Assembly: GCA_958295745.1 (NCBI GenBank)
Contig: OY282370.1
Location: 1,226,311-1,290,310, forward strand
DNA: 64,000 bases
Reading direction: 5' to 3'
DNA from: an uncultured Acidimicrobiia bacterium
GTDB taxonomy: Bacteria; Actinomycetota; Acidimicrobiia; Spongiisociales; Spongiisociaceae
Shown one piece after another: positions 61,032-64,000 of this stretch. Each line of letters begins with the position of its first letter. Position 1 is the first letter of the stretch. Made by a program: the position numbers and the translations under genes. The notes beneath the pieces were generated by a model. It was given only the letters and a program-made list of their open reading frames with translations. It was not told the DNA's origin and ran no database searches.

Positions 61032-62867
61032 ATGGTCGAGACAGAGCATACCGAGCATCACGAGAAGGCCGCCATATTCGTCGAGCATCTGACGATCCGT
61101 AACTTCAGGGGGATTCGGAAACTCGACCTGCGCCTGCAACCGGGCCTCACCCTGCTCGTAGGGCGCAACAACGCTGGCAAGTCACGTATCCTGCGCGCCC
61201 TGCATGTGGCCGTAGGGGGTAAGCAGGCCAAACGTGATGACCTAACCGTAGGATCGAAAGGCAACGCCGAGATCGATGTGGTGATCGCTCCCCGGGCGGC
61301 AACGCCTCCTAGTGATTCCACCCCGCTCGCCTCAGAGACAAAAGACTCCGGTGAGGAGACCTTCGAAAAGTCGGTAGAACAACGGATAGGTGTACGGATC
61401 CCTCATATCTCCACCGAGCCAGAGCGCCAGCGGTTCGCGTGGCGAACAACTATCTCATCGATCAGCGAGGGTACCGGGGCCCGCAGCCGATCACTTGTAA
61501 TGACTTATGCGAACGGAGAATGGAATCCACTAGTAACCACCACCTTGACCACAGAACAGCGAAACCTCTTTGCCGCGGAGCTGGTGGACGCACAACGCGA
61601 CTTGGACACAGAACTCCGGCGTCCTGGCAGCGTGTTGCGCCGTATCCTGAACGATTTGAACGTACCAGAACAAGAGCGGGAAGAGCTGGAAGATCAGCTT
61701 GCCAAGTTAGGTGATGAAATCGTCAACCAAAGTCGCACTCTTCAGGAGTTCCATAAAACCCTCAAATCATTAAAAAGATATATGGATGCTATGGGGAATA
61801 CAAGAATCGACGCAGTGCCGGGCACTCTCGAAGAACTTGCCCGAACGGTAGGTGTGAGCTTCGATACAGGCCAGGGACAACTGGCAGCAAGACTGCAGGG
61901 ATCAGGGGCGCGCAGCCTTGCCTCTCTGCAGGTACAGGATCTGTTCTATCGTATACGTCTAGGAAGCGACGGCACCAGCTTACGTCCACACATGGTGACC
62001 CTGATCGAGGAACCCGAGTCCCATCTTCACCCCCACGCCATCTTCGAGTTGCCAAACTTGTTGGAGAACCAGTACCGCCAGGTCGTAGCCGCCACCCACT
62101 CACCGCAACTAGCTACAGTCGTTGACCCAGAAGCCCTGCGGCTGGTGCGGAAATCATCGAATGGAGATCACTTTGTCATCGATTTCGGTCCTGCCGAGGA
62201 GGAATATCCCGATACTCCTCGTACCAAGAGGCGACAGTTCCATGTACCGGAGATGGAAAAGCTGAAAAGGATGGTGGAGCGGCCGTTCGGAGATCTGTTG
62301 TTCGCAAGGGCCATCGTGATCGGCGATGGTGCTACCGAAAGGGCCTTTCTGCCGCCCGTACTACGCGACGCCTTGGGCCATATGGCACACGGTATATCAG
62401 TCGTAGATTCCACTGGAATGAACCCCAATCTTGTTGAGGCGGTGATAAAATTCTCTCGACACGTTGAAGTCCCTCTCCTAGTACTGGCTGACAACGACTC
62501 AGCAGGACGTAAGCATGTGAACCGACTCCTACAAAACAATAAGTTAGACTGTAACCAGGTCATATGGATACAAGGTGATCAGAATAACGGAAACGATGGT
62601 GTCAGCTTAGCAATAGAGCAGATGATGATCGACTTTGACCTAGAATTATGTCAACGGGCATGCCAAACCAACAATCTACCTTTCGACACCAAAGATATTG
62701 CTTTTAAATCTATGAAAAGTAACAAGGGAAGTATGGGGGTTGCCATTGCGGAGGCGTTCGTGAAGGCCTATCCATACACAGACCACAGACCGCAGTGGCC
62801 AAAATCTCTGAGAGAGTTGATTGAGTGGTTGCGCCGCAATCTTAGTGGTAAAAGAGAGGACAATTGA
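61032..62867 (+). CDS. gajA: Gabija GajA-like ATP-gated OLD-family nuclease
   Basis: A 611-residue protein. The N-terminal ABC-type ATPase has Walker A GRNNAGKS (44-51), a signature-like GSGARSL (290-296), Walker B VTLIEEPESHLHP (322-334) and switch His356 in ATHSPQ, with a coiled-coil stretch around 185-260. The C-terminal TOPRIM nuclease has IGDGATE (Glu436) and LADNDSAG (Asp487, Asp489). This is the architecture of GajA, the DNA-nicking subunit of the Gabija anti-phage system, and the next gene is the matching helicase. The last ~450 bp are AT-richer than the start. The gene has no operon link to the PLP-enzyme gene 79 bp upstream. A non-defence OLD nuclease is the alternative, made unlikely by the partner. 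Confidence 0.88.
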   Translation: MVETEHTEHHEKAAIFVEHLTIRNFRGIRKLDLRLQPGLTLLVGRNNAGKSRILRALHVAVGGKQAKRDDLTVGSKGNAEIDVVIAPRAATPPSDSTPLASETKDSGEETFEKSVEQRIGVRIPHISTEPERQRFAWRTTISSISEGTGARSRSLVMTYANGEWNPLVTTTLTTEQRNLFAAELVDAQRDLDTELRRPGSVLRRILNDLNVPEQEREELEDQLAKLGDEIVNQSRTLQEFHKTLKSLKRYMDAMGNTRIDAVPGTLEELARTVGVSFDTGQGQLAARLQGSGARSLASLQVQDLFYRIRLGSDGTSLRPHMVTLIEEPESHLHPHAIFELPNLLENQYRQVVAATHSPQLATVVDPEALRLVRKSSNGDHFVIDFGPAEEEYPDTPRTKRRQFHVPEMEKLKRMVERPFGDLLFARAIVIGDGATERAFLPPVLRDALGHMAHGISVVDSTGMNPNLVEAVIKFSRHVEVPLLVLADNDSAGRKHVNRLLQNNKLDCNQVIWIQGDQNNGNDGVSLAIEQMMIDFDLELCQRACQTNNLPFDTKDIAFKSMKSNKGSMGVAIAEAFVKAYPYTDHRPQWPKSLRELIEWLRRNLSGKREDN

Positions 62868-64000
62868 CAGTGGTTACTATCAGAGGCTCTCGCGAATATT
62901 CGCTAACCACAGAGCAACAGAAAATCGTGGAAAGTAAGGTACCTGCGGTGCTCGTCAAAGCCGCCGCGGGAACTGGCAAGACCGAGATACTGGCACGGCG
63001 GATTGAAAGCTTTCTTGATCAAGCCGACAACGGATACGCTCATGTGATGGCGATCACCTATACGACCCGAGCTGCCGACGAACTCAAGCGGCGTTTGAAA
63101 GCTAGAATTGGTGATCTGCCATCAAGGATAACAGCACAGACGATCCACGGCTTTGTCCACAACATGCTTCTCTATCATGGAACCCATGTAGGACTGCCCG
63201 TAGACTTTCAAGTGCTCTCCAACAATGAAGACCGCGTCGAGCTATTCCAACGGTTCAACGATACCAACTCGTATCCTGACGAGAAGCTCCTGTCGAAACT
63301 GGACTGGGCCCGGGCAAAAATGAGGGACCACCCACACCTCGAGCTGTGGCGGCGAGCCCTGAGCAATGCGGGTGCTGTGGACTTTAGCGAGATGCTGACC
63401 AAAGCATATGAACTGCTCCTGATACCAGCGTTCGCCCGTCTGTACGCGCGCGTCTATGGTTTGATCATCGTCGACGAAGCACAGAATCTCACGGAACAAC
63501 AATACCAGTTGATAACGGCTCTAGCCGGGTCGCCTGTCGATGTTGTCGGCCCGCGTATTCCGATCATGCTGCTGGGCGATCCCAAACAGTCCATCATCCA
63601 GTTCGCTGGCGCCGATAACACACTGATGGACCGATTCGCCAAGGAATACGATGCCAAAGAGTTCGCCCTAAACAAAAACTTCAGATCTGCGGAGAACCTA
63701 GCAACCCTGGCACGAAATGTTGCAAGGAAACTAGAGAACCAGAGCTTCGCAAACGATGAGAAACTTACATACCCGGCACCTGGACGCATAGAGATGCGGG
63801 AGTACCCGGACGAAAAGGCCGAAGGTACTTACATCGCCGATTGGGTGGACAGACTTCTACAGGAAGGACTGCCCCAAGAGGCACTGGGGAAGGATGAACA
63901 TTGTTATTTAACTCCCGAGGATATAGCTGTGCTGGCTCGTAGTTCATCGGCGCTGCGCTTTGCTAATTCATTCTTGAACGAGAGAGGTCATGAAACAGCA
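62864..64000 (+). CDS. gajB: Gabija GajB-like UvrD/Rep superfamily-1 helicase (C-terminus cut by window edge)
   Basis: The first 379 residues are present. Motifs: AAAGTGKT (33-40, Walker A), AITYTTRAADELKRRL (motif Ia), TIHGFVHNML, IIVDEAQNLT with DEAQ at 204-207 (motif II), MLLGDPKQSIIQFAG (motif III) and LNKNFRSAENLATLA (motif IV). The TTG at 62864 overlaps the GajA stop (TTGA) and has GAGAGG 4-5 nt upstream, pointing to coupled translation; a GTG at 62870 is the alternative. In Gabija, GajB senses DNA ends and activates or assists GajA. About a quarter of the protein lies beyond the window, judging by the usual length near 500 residues. Confidence 0.87.
   Translation, partial: MTVVTIRGSREYSLTTEQQKIVESKVPAVLVKAAAGTGKTEILARRIESFLDQADNGYAHVMAITYTTRAADELKRRLKARIGDLPSRITAQTIHGFVHNMLLYHGTHVGLPVDFQVLSNNEDRVELFQRFNDTNSYPDEKLLSKLDWARAKMRDHPHLELWRRALSNAGAVDFSEMLTKAYELLLIPAFARLYARVYGLIIVDEAQNLTEQQYQLITALAGSPVDVVGPRIPIMLLGDPKQSIIQFAGADNTLMDRFAKEYDAKEFALNKNFRSAENLATLARNVARKLENQSFANDEKLTYPAPGRIEMREYPDEKAEGTYIADWVDRLLQEGLPQEALGKDEHCYLTPEDIAVLARSSSALRFANSFLNERGHETA

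Overview
The window looks like chromosomal DNA of a high-GC bacterium, most likely an actinobacterium of the Acidimicrobiia type. That assignment is an inference. It rests on GC-rich codon use, GTG/TTG starts, and the cysteine-bearing S-layer-homology (SLH) repeats of the form GC..xYCPxxPVTRAQMAxF at the ends of two surface proteins. I see no rRNA, tRNA, CRISPR array, transposase or integrase.

Layout. (1) 1-26017, minus strand: one uninterrupted reading frame of at least 8,672 codons that runs off the left edge. It encodes a secreted protein built from dozens of Calx-beta-type repeats with four capped, plant-type leucine-rich-repeat (LRR) blocks between them. A run of 11 G (minus strand) sits where the -35 element of its promoter should be. 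(2) 26237-29059: an ADP-ribosylglycohydrolase, an orphan HigA-like antitoxin, and two tandem small coiled-coil, tail-anchored proteins lying between two copies of a ~275-bp repeat. (3) 29195-35189, minus strand: a metzincin-like protease with FN3 and SLH domains, a class III aminotransferase and a CocE-type hydrolase. (4) 36143-42430, minus strand: a second giant Calx-beta protein (2,095 aa) ending in poly-Gly and three SLH repeats. It lies between two perfect 93-bp direct repeats, each a copy of the 3' end of the neighbouring dimethylformamidase-like gene, so it appears to have entered at that gene's end. (5) 42778-47587: the dimethylformamidase-like gene with a divergent SDR - phosphotriesterase-family - DUF3237 group. 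(6) 47670-51563: a DUF433-like regulator/antitoxin, a D12-class adenine methylase, a SacI-family restriction enzyme, and an overlapping DUF6338 / small basic protein pair, with clearly lower GC across much of it. (7) 51846-60952: an M16 lipoprotein peptidase, RraA-like protein, Ldh_2 dehydrogenase, AceE-like E1 enzyme and D-threonine-aldolase/D-serine-dehydratase-like enzyme. (8) 61032-64000: a Gabija-type defence pair, GajA (OLD-like ATPase/TOPRIM nuclease) and GajB (UvrD-like helicase, cut by the right edge).

How it fits together. The left half is devoted to the cell surface: two giant Ca2+-binding-type repeat proteins and a protease, at least two of them attached through SLH domains. The right half mixes a small-molecule catabolic set (amide, amino-acid and keto-acid chemistry) with two separate DNA-defence loci, restriction-modification and Gabija. 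The most unusual items are the giant LRR/Calx-beta protein with its homopolymeric promoter tract, the direct-repeat-flanked giant gene, and the duplicated element around the coiled-coil genes.
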